Counted from the stretch's first letter, positions 1 to 11,077 are shown. The stretch is DNA of 64,000 nucleotides from Avena insularis (GCA_023614405.1 CM042684.1:469535650-469599649); one strand, 5' to 3'. The notes: generated from the sequence alone by a model not told the origin. A program made the numbers and translations.

Positions 1-35
1 GTGAACCAATCATGGCTTGGGTAGGATTCTTGGTT

Positions 36-112
36 GAATTTCATTTTACCCGGCCGAGGCTTTAGCAGCGTGTGTGACGGCCAGCGCGAGGCGTCCCTTC
101 AGAGGGCATTAC
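36..112. repeat. Host repeat R, copy 1a (fragment)
   Basis: The sequence around 36-112 (tttcattttaccc, ggccgaggctttagcag, gtgacggcc, gcgcgaggcgtccct, agggcattact) matches, with substitutions, parts of 31180-31280 and 34980-35070. It is one of several diverged copies of a low-copy sequence that flanks the PIF elements. No coding potential is evident. Confidence 0.6.
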
Positions 113-1039
113 TCAGGCTATCTTCACAGGGCCGACTCAAACGTGTTTCTGTCCGTTCCGTTTGGGTTAGCCTGCGATCACTTTGGTGTCACGGGCTGGT
201 CTGTTCGTCCAACCGCGGCCAGCGGTGCGATCCAAATGTCCACCGCAAAGCACACAATTCAGTGTATGAATAAAAACAACATCAGTAGATAAATTTGAGG
301 CGGCATTCAACGGATGGACCTCGCGAAGGTGTTCGTGGCAGATGGCAAGCGCCACCCGACGCTCCAGTTTGAATAACCTCGGCCAACAGGAGCTCAAAGG
401 CGCGTACCGGGGCATGGCCCTCTTCCACTCCGGGAGTTCGAGACGGCGCTCCTCGATTCAACATCCCAACTCGGCACCGCGCGGAACCGGCGCCACCGGG
501 ACCCCGTAGTGGTTGAGCTTAAGCCTTCTGGGATCGTCGCGCGTGGCGGAGCGAGAATGCCATGGTGGGCGAACATCGACGCCTCGTAGTAGTTCAGGGT
601 GGGTCTCGCCATGGCTTCGCTGAGGAGGGAGAGAGCGACACCGACGAGGGCTAGGGCCTGTTTAATAAGTAGAGCGCGCGTGCAGGTTCTCGCGCCTTCG
701 CCCATCAATGTCGACGCGGGAACTCAAGCGGTGTCCCGTCAGTCACAGGATGATGCGCCCGTCGATATTGATGGCGAAGGCTATCGCGTTTGCGTCTGAA
801 TCGGTGCCGCCGGTTGCCTACGAATCGGTGTCGCTATTGCGTCTCTCGCTGGCGGGTGGGACACTAGCGCCCGCGCGCGCGGGAGGGGGGGGGGGAGGGG
901 GGTCCACGCAAATTAGATGCACTGATAGGTCGAATTAACGCTGCCGTGACGGATGGACCGTGCCGCTCATGACGCCAAGGCGTCAGCTGGACGGGTTCGG
1001 ATGCGCGCGTCGACCCGATGGAGATACCCTTATAGACAT
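113..1039. other. Unassigned sequence with G-rich tract
   Basis: No gene or element is recognised here. Positions 300-700 are GC-rich and hold a minus-strand frame (708-394, 104 aa) with a hydrophobic N-terminus, but I match it to no family and its length is compatible with chance. Positions 881-902 form an almost pure G run followed by gtccacg. Confidence 0.3.
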
Positions 1040-1330
1040 GGAGCCGTGCTGCGCCCGTACATGGCACAATTAAGTTTAGCGGCAGGGTAAAATGTATCTA
1101 CTGCCAAAATTAAGTGGCCGGCTGGCCTGGTACGGGAATAAATCCACACGTACGTTTGCGTACGGACGGCTTGGTTCTTCCCTTGTTGGCTGTATAAAAA
1201 CCATTCATGGGGTTGTTGGGCATACTATACTACCGTAACGCGACAACTTGATGGATTCTCGTCCTTGCTTAATTAGTACTGGTAGCAGTAGCGTCTCATC
1301 CTTGTTATTTATAGGGCTTTCTACTGCCAA
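1040..1330. repeat. Host repeat R, copy 1b
   Basis: This stretch shares gcctggtacgggaat, aatccacacgtacgtttgcg, cttggttcttcccttgtt, cattcatggggttgttgg, cttgatggattctcgt and gtagcagta with 31300-31540, and more weakly with 30590-30830 and 34570-34720. A TATA-like tgtataaaaacc lies at about 1191-1202, so it resembles a duplicated promoter-type sequence rather than a transposon. No downstream gene is recognisable. Confidence 0.6.
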
Positions 1331-1404
1331 AATTACGTGCTCTCCCCTTTCTGAAATAAAGTGAATTGGATTTGTCTAAATTCACATGTATCTGACATGT
1401 TTTA

Positions 1405-1459
1405 GTATATACCCGTTCTGTCCGCAAATAACTATACTTCTAGCTTTTATTTAAATCAA
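1405..1459. repeat. Stowaway-like MITE remnant, left part
   Basis: The AT-rich sequence ending ...cttctagcttttatttaaatcaa continues, once the inserted element at 1460-2426 and one target-site copy are removed, into aaactttattaaatttgacc at about 2433. The whole resembles decayed Mariner/Stowaway-type MITEs of Triticeae (aaa(c)tttgacc cores). Its termini are not conserved, so the class is tentative. Confidence 0.35.
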
Positions 1460-2426
1460 GAGTTAAACACCTGAGTAGTCTATCAAGTTGCCACCCATAA
1501 GCGCATTGGTCACTAACTGGAAAAATGCAAACTATCAGTCACGGAGTTGTGTGGTTGTGTCCGGTTAGTCATTCTGTCACGTCTGATGTTAAGTTGATGA
1601 TGTGGTCGTCTGTTTTGTGCAAATATCCCCTCAAAATTTAGTTTTTTCTAATTGCTAGGTCACTTCCCCCTTAGACTGCGTAGACAAATCTTCGTTGGTC
1701 CTTCTGCTCCTCTTTTGCGTCCATGTTGCTCCTCTTTTGCACATGTTGCATTGCTGCTCCTCTTTTGCACATGTACGATTACAGGAAGGCATGAACATCT
1801 CGAGAGGTAATTAATCCTGCTTTGTTCTCTCCATAGATAGAAAAAGCTCTATGTTGATCTACATGATTCTGAGATGATTGTTTCTGAAGAAGCTCAGTAA
1901 CTTTACCATGCTTAGAAGCGGTACATGTTGCTCGCATCCTGAGTGGACACGTGCGCGCGTAGAGCTCATGGCCACGCGTCATGGCGGCAAACAAGAGCCC
2001 GTGACTGGACCGTGCTGGCAGGGAGGGTGGCCTTGCTACTGCGTGGCTGACTCGTAGCTGACTTACTGCTGGCAAGGACGATTGATGGGTGGCTTCCTTG
2101 ATGCGTTTGAGATATTTGATAGAATATCTTAGGAGAAAGCCGGGGGAGGGGGAGGGGGGGGGAGGGGGGGCGAAGAGGCTGGCAGGTGAGCCCTACATCT
2201 ATTTCGACGGCCCAATCATAGGATAGTGGAAAAATGACCTAGAAATTAGAGAAAATAACATTGTAAGGGGTATTTGAAAAAACATGTAGCCACTTAACGT
2301 CAAACGTGAAGAAATAACTAACGGGGCACATCCACACAACTTCGTGACTGATAGTTTGCATTTTTCTAGTTGATGACCAATGCGCTCATGCATGGCAACT
2401 TGATAGACCACACAGATGTTTAACTC
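1460..2426. mobile_element. Mutator-like long-TIR element (MULE-1)
   Basis: The ends are long inverted repeats of roughly 200 bp: the left arm from gagttaaacacctg (1460) pairs with the right arm ending gtttaactc (2426), including the shared stretch ctatcaagttgcca and aaaaatgcaaactatcagtc. A perfect 9-bp target-site duplication ttaaatcaa flanks it (1451-1459 and 2427-2435), which is the Mutator superfamily hallmark. The interior (about 1690-2200) holds a micro-repeat of tgctcctcttttgc near 1706-1772 and a G-rich tract at 2141-2170. No transposase is seen, so it is non-autonomous. It interrupts an older MITE. Confidence 0.85.
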
Positions 2427-2435
2427 TTAAATCAA

Positions 2436-2640
2436 ACTTTATTAAATTTGACCAATCTTATCTTATAGATAAATATAGCAACATATATTACATGAAATTG
2501 CCATATTATACAAACTAAATTTTAAAACAAATCTAGTGGTACCAATTTAGTGTCATCAATATTGACGTTTTCATATAAAATTAGTCAAATTTTACTAAGT
2601 TTGACTTAGGACAAGGATAGAAGCATACTGTACTTATTTA
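2436..2640. repeat. Stowaway-like MITE remnant, right part
   Basis: The AT-rich segment contains ttaaatttgaccaatctt near its start and actaagtttgacttagg near its end, an imperfect inverted arrangement typical of decayed MITEs. It is the continuation of 1405-1459 across MULE-1. Confidence 0.35.
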
Positions 2641-4112
2641 GTTGTACGATGAGGACAGGTGAGTTGCTGCAAAAGAAAAGAAAATGCACGCGCTATGTCA
2701 ATTGTACAATTTCATGTTTTGTATACCGCGATGTGAATAGTCTGCAGTTGGCATGAAGGTGCCTGCCTACTTGCCTAGTTCAGCTGACAAGAGATACGGA
2801 TACCGATCCACAGTCGCCGTCGCGAGGCGTACTACCAGGTGACAGGCCGGCCTTCTGCTCCCGGCGGTGCGGACTATGAGCCGTTTGGTTGAGGTTAAAT
2901 CAGATTTAAGTCTCTTTTGGCTTTTTAACTGCACATACTTGTATGAATGGTATAAAATAAAAATACATAGATGTTTTTGTGACTTAATTATATAAGACAA
3001 AAACGAAAACTATCCCAACCAGGCCCGACTTTGTTCTCTTCTCGCCATCTCTTTTATCTTTAAATACTGGAGCGATCGATTTGATTCCAAGCTTAGAAAT
3101 CACGCATGAGGCGGCGGCGCTACACTTCAGCCGCTACAGTGGCCAACCTCCACGTCGGTTACGCCATCATTGGCAGTTTCCTCTCACGCCTCAACATGCT
3201 CGGCTCTGCCCGTCTCCCGCCCGACAACAATCACAGTATGGCGAAGCAGGCGAGTCGGTGCTTGGAGAGGTGGAGGACTGGTTCTAGGAGTGCGCCCTGC
3301 AGGGAAGAAGTTGCAGAAGCGGTCCGTCGGTCGGTGATAGAGCGGCGCATGCGTGCCAACCTAGGCCACTGTGTCACTGCTGGACATGTAAGGGCACCGG
3401 GGCGCTACCATGGATCTGATCTGCCCAGCGCGTTTAGTGTGCTCTCTATGAATACGATCCTTAGCGGTGAAGACCTAACTGCGCGGGCGGGGCTAGCTGG
3501 TGGCCACGCCCGGCGGGGTAGATCCTTCGGTTGATAGAGGCCAGAAACTCACGGTCTCAAGAGGTAGCTTGGTTGACCACACAACCAAGGTGACAAGTCT
3601 GTGCTATAAGTTTAAGTCTGTGCTATACGATCAACAAGAGCTCAGTCTGAACGTGCAGCCAAGTGAAACACTTTCGTGTCAGGGACTATAATCTTTGAAA
3701 GTTTCAACATTGTCAGGGCGGTGATGGTCCGGCACCACGGTGTGTGGGGTTTGATTTGGATGGTGTGGTAGAGGCAAAGCAATAGAACAATTGCGCGAAT
3801 CGTATGTAAAAAAGGTTGGAGTGTTCCCTTTAGATCAAAGCGGTCCCTGAAGAAAATCAGATCGGTGTTGATCGATACTGAACCAGGAACCTGTTCTGAT
3901 TTTTATTTGTCTAGGTCACCACGTCTACACAAGGACACGATCACACGATCATCTGATTTGCATAATTGTAGCATTTGCTTGACATCGGCTAAGTGCAAAA
4001 CCGAGTCCAAAGTAACACGTGGATCTTCTTTGGGACAAGTCAAATGTTACTCATGGATCGAACTTGGTACGACATTTACGACATGCCACAATTTTCAATA
4101 AAAAGTGTTTTA
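2641..4112. other. Unassigned intergenic sequence
   Basis: I recognise no conserved protein or RNA. A plus-strand frame at 3106-3534 (142 aa, Arg-rich, low complexity) has no recognisable domain and is probably chance. The 3' end of this stretch belongs to a Helitron whose 5' boundary I could not find. Confidence 0.3.
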
Positions 4113-4142
4113 CCCGTTGCATCGCACGGGCATTTGTGCTAG
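4113..4142 (+). mobile_element. Helitron 3' terminus
   Basis: A hairpin cccgt-t-gc / gc-acggg (4113-4130, loop atc, one bulged t) is followed after an 8-base spacer by CTAG at 4139-4142 and then T. A short GC-rich hairpin ahead of CTRR, inserted before T, is the standard 3' end of Helitrons, and grass Helitrons commonly end with a closely similar hairpin. The 5' TC end was not located, so element length is unknown. Confidence 0.6.
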
Positions 4143-4976
4143 TAATGAACCTAACCGAACAACCCCTGTATATAACATCGTCTGTCGTCTCGAGCCAATC
4201 CATTTCAGACATGAAATATGTGTGTTTCGGTCCGTTTGAGTCAGACCGCAATCCATCCCCGCATGCATTCGTGTGGTGTCTTCGTCCCGGTGGCCACAAC
4301 CACCTCAAGTCACGCCATCACCGATTTTTTTTTTCTTTTTGCCTTTTGCGGATCCCTTCCTGGAGTCGGCCAGGACATGTCGATTTCACGGTCCGTAGGC
4401 TTGGACCCGCAAGCGAACCACGATGCCCACAACCTGTTTGACCAATTGCACGACCCAAACTGAGGTAGAAATGTTGTCTTTGTTTTGTACCGGTCGACCG
4501 GTGGCGACATAGAAATGGTTATAGTGATATCTATATCGCTATTGTGTTTGTGTTGTACATAGATGGCCAATAGCTCAAACTCGATCAAATTCTTCTTAAG
4601 TATGTCTCGATGCATCGTCGGACGAAGACTCCGACGGTGATACCGAAATTTTGATGGTCTCGATAACCCTCATCCATGACCACGACAATGTGAAACTATG
4701 TTGTTTATTTTCTTACGAACATTTCAAATTTAATTAATTGTGAACTACACTACTATTTCTTTCAACATAGGCAAATTGCTTAAATGTGAAAAACTGGACA
4801 AAATACGCCATCGCGGACCCAATGGATCACACACCGCTAGGTGCATCCAGTGCTCCGAACGGAAGAGCGACGAACATGACCTTGGTTTGTCCACGAACCG
4901 GTGCATACCAATTTAAACGGATATATTTGGCGTCTAGAATGGATGGGACAGCTAGAGATACCATAAGTATTCTTCA
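4143..4976. other. Unassigned intergenic sequence
   Basis: No gene, RNA or transposon end is recognised. Short frames here (for example 4786-4980) have no family resemblance. A pyrimidine-rich run occurs at about 4326-4345. Confidence 0.3.
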
Positions 4977-5035
4977 GTGAATTTTATTTTACCCAAGGTT
5001 TTGGCAGAGCGAACGGCCTGACACGACACGTGATG
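4977..5035. repeat. Host repeat R, copy 2 (fragment)
   Basis: The sequence cagtgaattttattttaccc, then aaggttttggcag and cggcctgacac, resembles 30-75 and 31186-31230. The copy is cut at its right side by a PIF/Harbinger insertion that starts at about 5053. Confidence 0.45.
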
Positions 5036-5052
5036 TGGAAGAAGCAAACTTA

Positions 5053-6283
5053 AGCATCTCCGTTAGCTGCCCATATTTTCGGTTTTGTATGGCTAAACTG
5101 CACTTAACCGGACGCTCATCGGCGTTAGCCACGCAAAAAATATGGAAACAGGCCTCCACGGCTCGCAAATATAGGAGCCCACGGTGTCGACTCGCAAACG
5201 CCACCTCGCCCCCGCCGCGCGCACTACCTCCCAACCCCGCTGCCCTTTCCACCGGCGCACACGCCGACGTCCATCAGAAGCCGCTGCTGATATCCCTGAC
5301 CATCCTCCACTCTCCACCCCCACTCTCCTCCCCCACTCCTCCTCGCTCGTCGGTGTTTCCCGTTGCTGAAATCTGGCTGGAGGGCCGCAACGTCGAGCTT
5401 GATCTCTCCGCCGATTCAACCTCGATTCCGGCTGTTGCGACCAAGCTTTCTTCGAAAATGGAGCCGCTGGAGCACAGGGGCGTGGTGGATTCACCGCCGC
5501 GGAGCTAGGTGTGTCCAAATAGCCGGCGCCGGTCACCGTTGGCAACTCCGACCACGAGGATGACGACCTTGATATCCATGATCATGATTTTGCACGAAGA
5601 TTTTCGTCAGCCGAGGCTAGGTTCCCAATTCGGCCGTGTGAGCATCAACCGCGATAGAGGGGAGGGCCATGCCAAACTCATGAGAGATTACTTCAACCCG
5701 AAGCCAGTCTATCCGTAGAAGCTTTTTCAGCGGCGGTTTCGGATGCAACGGAGTTTGTTCCGCACAATTGCAAAAGCGATGGAGAAGTATGATGATTGTT
5801 TCAAGCTCAAGAGGAATGCGTGTGGGGAGATCAGTGCTAGCCCATCGATGAAGTGTGCGGCGGCTTACAAGTTCTTGCATTATGGTTGTTCAGCTGACGC
5901 CATAGATGACTATGTTCGCATTGGAGAAGATACTATTTTGGAATCTGTGAGAAGGTTCAGCCGATGCCATAGATGACTATGTTCTCTACAGTAATTAATC
6001 CCCCGCAACCGAATCCTTGATTTATTTGGTTTCGAACAATTTGATATGTTACATTTAGTATTCTGGTGTGTAATATTGAATAATTTGATTTATTACATTT
6101 ACTATTTCGGTTTGTAATATTGAATTTCGGTTAGAAAGATTTGATTTGGAACAAATTTTTTTTTGCTCATTTGAAGTATAGGAGTTCGGCTAGGTGCAGC
6201 GTCTCATTAGATGCCCAAATATGGGTTAAAGGATGGAGACCGATATGCACGGCTAACGGATGCGTGTTCGGCTAGAGATGCTC
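5053..6283. mobile_element. PIF/Harbinger element, internally deleted (PIF-0)
   Basis: The left end reads gcatctccgttagctgccca (5054) and the right end ggctagagatgctc (about 6270-6283), whose reverse complement begins gagcatctctagcc. This is the terminal inverted repeat type of grass PIF/Harbinger elements. A clean 3-bp target-site duplication is not visible. The interior encodes only the N-terminal part of a HARBI1-like transposase. From 5990 to 6160 it is AT-rich, with three diverged copies of a tttgtaatattgaat-type repeat. Confidence 0.6.
5600..5964 (+). pseudogene. HARBI1-like transposase N-terminal fragment
   Basis: The frame reads ...LMRDYFNPKPVYP, stop, KLFQRRFRMQRSLFRTIAKA..., KCAAAYKFLHYGCSADAIDD and YVRIGEDTILESVRRF. 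This is the conserved N-terminal region of plant HARBI1/ALP1-like PIF transposases, which in complete proteins precedes the DDE nuclease domain. The stop at 5716-5718 is in frame. The sequence ends at about 5964 in a duplicated 19-base stretch, and the DDE domain is absent. Known role of the family: cut-and-paste transposition in the nucleus. This copy cannot encode an active nuclease. Confidence 0.75.
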
Positions 6284-6720
6284 TCAAGCTACTGTAACTT
6301 GTCTTTTTTCCGAAATGGGCATATCACCCGGCCTCTGCATCGACTGATACTGTAACTTGTCTAACTTACCTTCTCTATAAGTTAGAGGATTTGGTTCTTT
6401 GCTTCTTCGACACCTAACTTTGCATCTTCTAATTCTTATGATTAAGGCTAAAATGACTTATATTAATTTGCAAAATACAAATCTATGGGATACATCTATA
6501 ATAATTACACACAAGCAAAATTATATTGTAATAAAATGCATTTTGGTTTTTTTATGCCTATAATAATTACCAACAGTAAATAATTTCCCCCTAAAAAACT
6601 ATAAATAATCGTGCTAACAGCCTTGACTCTCTTCTTCATTGTACAATAGTCTAGCACCGTAGCAGAGTCACTTTCCTCCCATTTCACTATATTTCGTAGC
6701 TGCCCAAAAAACTAGCATAT
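6284..6720. other. AT-rich unassigned sequence
   Basis: The stretch contains two copies of actgtaacttgtct (about 6294 and 6350) and AT-rich sequence with ctataataattac repeats near 6498 and 6558. No coding sequence or element ends are recognised. It may include the lost 5' end of the adjacent PIF element. Confidence 0.3.
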
Positions 6721-8417
6721 AGGGCCCAAAAAGGCAAAAAAAAAAAAAAGTCTCGAGTGACAGCCCTATACACGAAGTGCCCTAAATTTTATTGAGCCAA
6801 GCCCTAAAAAAACCCCTCCCGCCGCATATTTGCGGCTGCCGCAAAATTCATCAACCACGCAAGCAACCCCAACCGCCAAGTTAAACTTTCAGGCGCGAGT
6901 CCCGCCACCGTGATTTGGCCGCCTACGACGACAACCGTCCGAAATTAAAGCGTGTCGCCGGCAACCATCCGCTCACAAGCTCGTCCCTCCCTCCCCCTAA
7001 TGCTCATGGCCGCCACTGCCATCTCGCCTGTGTGAATCCGTCTGTCGCCCGCGTTGCAACGACAGCCTTGCCACTGGTCGATTTGGCCACGTGGCCGGTC
7101 GATTCTGCCCCGCCGTGGTCTCCTCCCACGACAACCGGCCTATAGAGCCATCTCTTGGCCGTCTCCTTCGTTGCCGATACAACCACCTCCTGCCGGTCGC
7201 ACGCAAGATGTTCGACATTATATTCGAATGGCGCAAACTTTTTGTTTTGTTTTGTGATGAAGTTTAGATAGTTAAGGAAAATATTGTATGTTTTATAGTT
7301 GGTCTTGTTTGATTACCCCACCTACGATGAGGCGTTTGACATGGAGGAAGATGAAAACATTGTCATGATGTTGTTGGCACACAGGAAGAAGAAGCCCAAA
7401 CACGGCGATTCGATGTTCGACCGTCAAAAGATTTGGAGGTTGTGTGCTAAAACCGACCATACTTTCATGCGCAAAGTCTAGTTATGCCGGAGAGAATATT
7501 TTGACGCATGTTTCGTACGTCTTCAGAGTTGTTCAAGAAGATTTCTGCTGAGCATATGAAGATTCAAGATCGCTTCTTTCAGCAAAGGAGAAGTACTAGC
7601 GGTGAACTTGGACACAACACCTACCAAGGTGACATCAGCTTTGAGGAAAATGACATATGGTATTCCGACTGATCTTGTGGATGATCATTTGGCTATGAGT
7701 GAAAGCCAAAGCATCAAGTGTGCCAAATGCTTTGCCTTTGGAATGGCCAGAGCATATGGGCGGGAGTATCTGAGAGCCCAAAATGACGAAGATACGGCTA
7801 GGATCTTGGAGAAGAATGCAACCCTTGGATTTCCAGGTATGCTCGGTTCCGTAGATTGGATGCATTGGACGTGTAGAAACTGTCCCATGACATGGCATGG
7901 ATAGTTACGAGGACATAAGGAGGACTCCACCATCATTCTTGACTCCGTAGCCGATCAAGAGACTTGGATATGTCATGCTTTTTTTGGTGTGCCTGTTTCT
8001 TGCAATGACATCAATGTCCTCCAATGGTCTCCTCTATTTTCCAAGCTAGCCAATCGTGAAGCATCGCCGGTGGATTTCCAAGCAAACAACCACACATACA
8101 AGATGGGCTACAATCGGTCATAACACCTACCAATAAGAAAGAGACTCAATTTTACAATGCTCAAGTGTCGGCTAGAAAGGATGTAGAGAGAGCATTTGGA
8201 ATTTTGCAAGCCCAATTTTGCAATTGTTGTGACGGGGCCGTCAAGGTTTTGGAACCAAGACATGCTATGGTATATCATGAAAAGCTTGTGTGATCATGCA
8301 TAACATGATCATTGAGGATGAAAGAGGAAAGAATGAGGTCTATAGTGGCAATGACTTGTGAGTTTTCCCGTTCAGACTCAGAGAGATCCTAACCGAATTG
8401 GTCGGTTTCCTGAGAAG
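6721..8417 (+). mobile_element. PIF/Harbinger element PIF-1, 5' part
   Basis: This is the first part of a PIF element split by a LINE at 8418. The 3' part resumes at about 30107 and ends at gagatgctc (30504-30512), followed by tta. Comparison with the uninterrupted copy at 32766-34489 shows the join: gagaagt at 8411-8417 continues there as accatgacatttgtgatggg. The start is approximate because no gagcatctc terminus is visible near 6720. A GC-rich 5' leader (6790-7240) precedes the transposase. Confidence 0.75.
7302..8362 (+). pseudogene. PIF/Harbinger transposase, broken
   Basis: Separate frames encode consecutive parts of a PIF transposase (DDE_Tnp_4 family). They read LFDYPTYDEAFDMEEDENIV (7302 on), NLDTTPTKVTSALRKM..., GREYLRAQNDEDTARILEKN and GSVDWMHWTCRNCPMTWHG (first D), then RGHKEDSTIILDSVADQETW and CNDINVLQWSPLFSKL (second D), then ARKDVERAFGILQAQF (E). 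All three acidic positions of the DDE triad can be seen, but they lie in different frames separated by stops (7479, about 7903) and indels. The family excises and reinserts PIF elements with a companion Myb-like protein, which I did not find. The copy at 32938-34013 is a close paralogue. Confidence 0.85.
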
Positions 8418-8546
8418 TTTTTTTCTAGGATACACCCTGGGAGGTGTACCAAACACATAGAAGGGTCTGCCGACGGCAGTTACAACACCGCAAAGCGGCA
8501 AGAGAAGGCTACCAACATAGGGGTGGTAGCTCCCCAGTCCCTAAGC

Positions 8547-9368
8547 CTACTCTCCCTCTAACTCCATGGGCACCGGCTCCGAAAAACCAAAAACATCGGA
8601 ACGGAACAACCTGGCTAAGCGCCACTGACCGAAATCGGCCCTAATCTTTCTCTTGATGGCCTCCACCTCGGGGCGCACGCCGTTGAACACTACGTTGTTC
8701 CGATGCCTCCAAATGCACCAGAAAACCAAGATGATTGCCGTCCAGAGGTCCCGCTGGTGGGCCGTCGTGCATGGTCTAGTCATCCACCAACGGAGGAGAT
8801 CCGTGTCAGCTGCGGTCGACCACTGGATTCTGCCCCACCTAAGCAGCGTCCAAGCCTAGATTTCTCGGGCCACCACACAACCCAACAACAGGTATTGGAT
8901 GCTCTCCGACTCCTGGTCGCACATCGGACACCTAGGCGGGCGAGAAAGATCACGCCGCTCCAACCTATCCACCGTCCAGCAGCGGTCCCTTGACGCCAAC
9001 CACACAAAGAACTTACAACTATGTGGGGCCCAAGAGCGCTAGATCTGGGTGGCGGTCGGCGCTCGGGTAGTGCCGTCAAAGAAGGCTCCATAAGCCGACT
9101 TCGTAGAATACACCCCATCATTCGACCACTTCCAGGTCAGCACATCCTCGCGCTCAGGGTCAAGCCGAACCCTAGCCAGCGCATGCCACAACGGGAAGAA
9201 CTCAGGGACCACCGCCTCCCCAAGGTCAGGCCCACAGTCCCTGAGCCACATCCCATCAAGCCCTCCTTGACTGACCTAGCCTTCACCTTGCTCAGTGGAA
9301 TCGATGCTAGGAGGTTTGGGGCAATCTCTACGCCCTGGCGGCCGTTGATCCACCAGTCCTCCCAGAAC
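8547..9368 (-). pseudogene. LINE reverse transcriptase C-terminus with zf-RVT domain
   Basis: The minus-strand frames read MWLRDCGPDLGEAVVPEFFP..., LTWKWSNDGVYSTKSAYGAF, stop, KFFVWLASRDRCWTVDRLER, RPPRCPMCDQESESIQYLL. This is the zf-RVT zinc-binding module (CxxC followed by a conserved H/C region) found at the C-terminus of plant LINE polyproteins. A tail WTAIILVFWCIWRHRNNVVF follows, which is also typical. In-frame stops at about 9039-9041 and in VVARE-stop disable it. The preceding RT segment is on the far side of Copia-A (29787-30153). Confidence 0.85.
9364..9368. repeat. Target-site duplication of Copia-A, left
   Basis: agaac at 9364-9368 is repeated at 29787-29791 directly after the last base (CA) of the Copia-A 3' LTR. 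Together the copies define Copia-A as 9369-29786. Confidence 0.9.
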
Positions 9369-11077
9369 TGAAGGGAATATGCCCGAGAGGCAATAATAAA
9401 GTGGTTATTATCTTATTCCTTGTTTACGATAAATGTTTATTTTGCATGCTATAACTGTATTAATTTGGAAACGTTAATACATGTGTGTTTAATAAACAAA
9501 AGAAAAGTTCCTAGTTATGCCTCTCTTATAAACTAGCTCGTTGATTAACAAGATGATCAAGGTTTCCTGATCATGGACATTGGATGTTGTTAATAACGAG
9601 GTCACAATATTAGTAAAATGATGTGATGAACATTCATCCGAACTATAGAATTATGATCAAATTCATTGTGTTTATGTTGCTATAACATCATACAAAGTAA
9701 TTCTAGTCCTTAGACCATGAGATCATGTCAATCACTAACACTTGAAGAGTATCTTGATAACATCAAACGTCACACCGTGAAAGGGTGATTATAAAGATGG
9801 GTTCAGTGCTACGAAAGTGTTATGTAGAGGCTCATGGATCAAGAGTGGGATTTGTCCTTCCCGATGACGGATAGATATACGCTGGGCCCTCTCGGTGATA
9901 TCATATTGGTTAGCTTGCAAGCAAGTGATGAGATCACTAGAATGTTATATCACGGGAACGAGAAAAGAGTACATGTCGATAACGAGATCTAACTAGTTAT
10001 GGGGATACCGATGATCGAATCTCGGACGTGTAATATATCGAGAGACAAAAGGATTTAGTTACTAGCGTTAAAGGTTCACACAATCACAAGAGTCTTCGTT
10101 GAATATGTGGGAGTCAGTACGGATCTCCAGGTCCCGCCGCTGATTATTGATCGGAGAGGGGTCTCGATCATGTCTGCATTATTCGTGAACCGTAGGGTGA
10201 CACACTTAAGGGATACCGACACCATTTGGAGCAAATATGTTTTATATAAAGATTTAATAAAGCGCTAGAATTATTTCAATAGACACCGAAAGTGTTTTGG
10301 GTGAAATTGCTGAAATTGGTTCTGCATGTAATATTGAAATATTGTAGGGGGTTTTATGTGAATGTTTGTTAATTAAAGTAATTAACAAAATTCTGAATAA
10401 AACTAATAAAAGAGTTTTATTAAATGATAGAGCATTAAATTTGGAGAAATTTAATGCATTTAAAGTGGAGACTTTAAAAGAGAATGTGAAGGGGCAAATT
10501 TATGTGGATGGAGTTACCACCACATGAATGAGGAGGTGAAGGGTCACCCCTTGGGGCGCTGGCCATGGGGAGGGGCACCCCCTCCTCCTATAAAAGGCCC
10601 TCCTCTCACACCTTCACACTCACACCTCCTCGTGAAGGATCTCTCTCCCCCTCTAGTGTTATTCCCCCATGGTCTCGGATTAGCGAGATACATGTTCTTG
10701 GTGGCTTTATCTGGAAAGGAGTTACTGCTTCTACTGCTTCGCTAGAGCGAGGGATGGAGGTTTTCGGGGTACCGAACGTGTGTGCGATCACGGATGCACC
10801 GCTGCTTTGCGGTGCTGGACTTGGTGGTGCTAGACTTGCTGGAGCTGGATCTGATGGACGTGCTGGTGCCGGACCTGCTGGACTTCATCACGATCTTGAG
10901 ATAGGTAAGTGTACGACTACATCATCCACGAGTTCCATCTCGTTAACAAAGCTTTGTTGTCTTCGAGGGTAAGTTCTCTATGGATGTATATCCACCAGTT
11001 GCTTGCATCTAGTAGATAGATCTGGGTGTACAGTTCACATAGGAATTTTTTTGTTTTCTATGCTGCAAACCCTTTCA
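9369..11077 (+). mobile_element. Copia-A 5' LTR (1709 bp)
   Basis: The LTR runs from tgaagggaatatgcccgaga (9369) to ctgcaaaccctttca (11077), in the usual TG...CA form, and is followed by a primer-binding site. A TATA box TATAAAA lies at 10589-10595. The start resembles LTRs of the Triticeae BARE/WIS/Angela Copia group. Short frames inside (for example 10524-10745 and 10565-10972) are LTR leader sequence, not genes. Compared with the first 300 bases of the 3' LTR I count about 11 differences. Confidence 0.9.

Larger units (their letters stand above)
8418..9368 (-). mobile_element. LINE (non-LTR retrotransposon), 3' part
   Basis: A run of seven T at 8418-8424 is the poly(A) tail of a minus-strand LINE that inserted into PIF-1. 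Coding sequence runs leftward from 9368. The body is split by Copia-A, with agaac duplicated at 9364-9368 and 29787-29791, and continues at 29792-30112. The LINE is 5'-truncated and begins within the C-terminal part of the reverse transcriptase. The LINE's own target-site duplication could not be identified. Confidence 0.8.

Noticed and set aside
394..708. Minus-strand 104-codon frame with hydrophobic N-terminus
   Set aside because: I match it to no family, and overlapping frames on both strands in this GC-rich stretch are equally long.
3106..3534. 142-codon plus-strand frame, Arg-rich
   Set aside because: No recognisable domain and biased composition; most likely chance.
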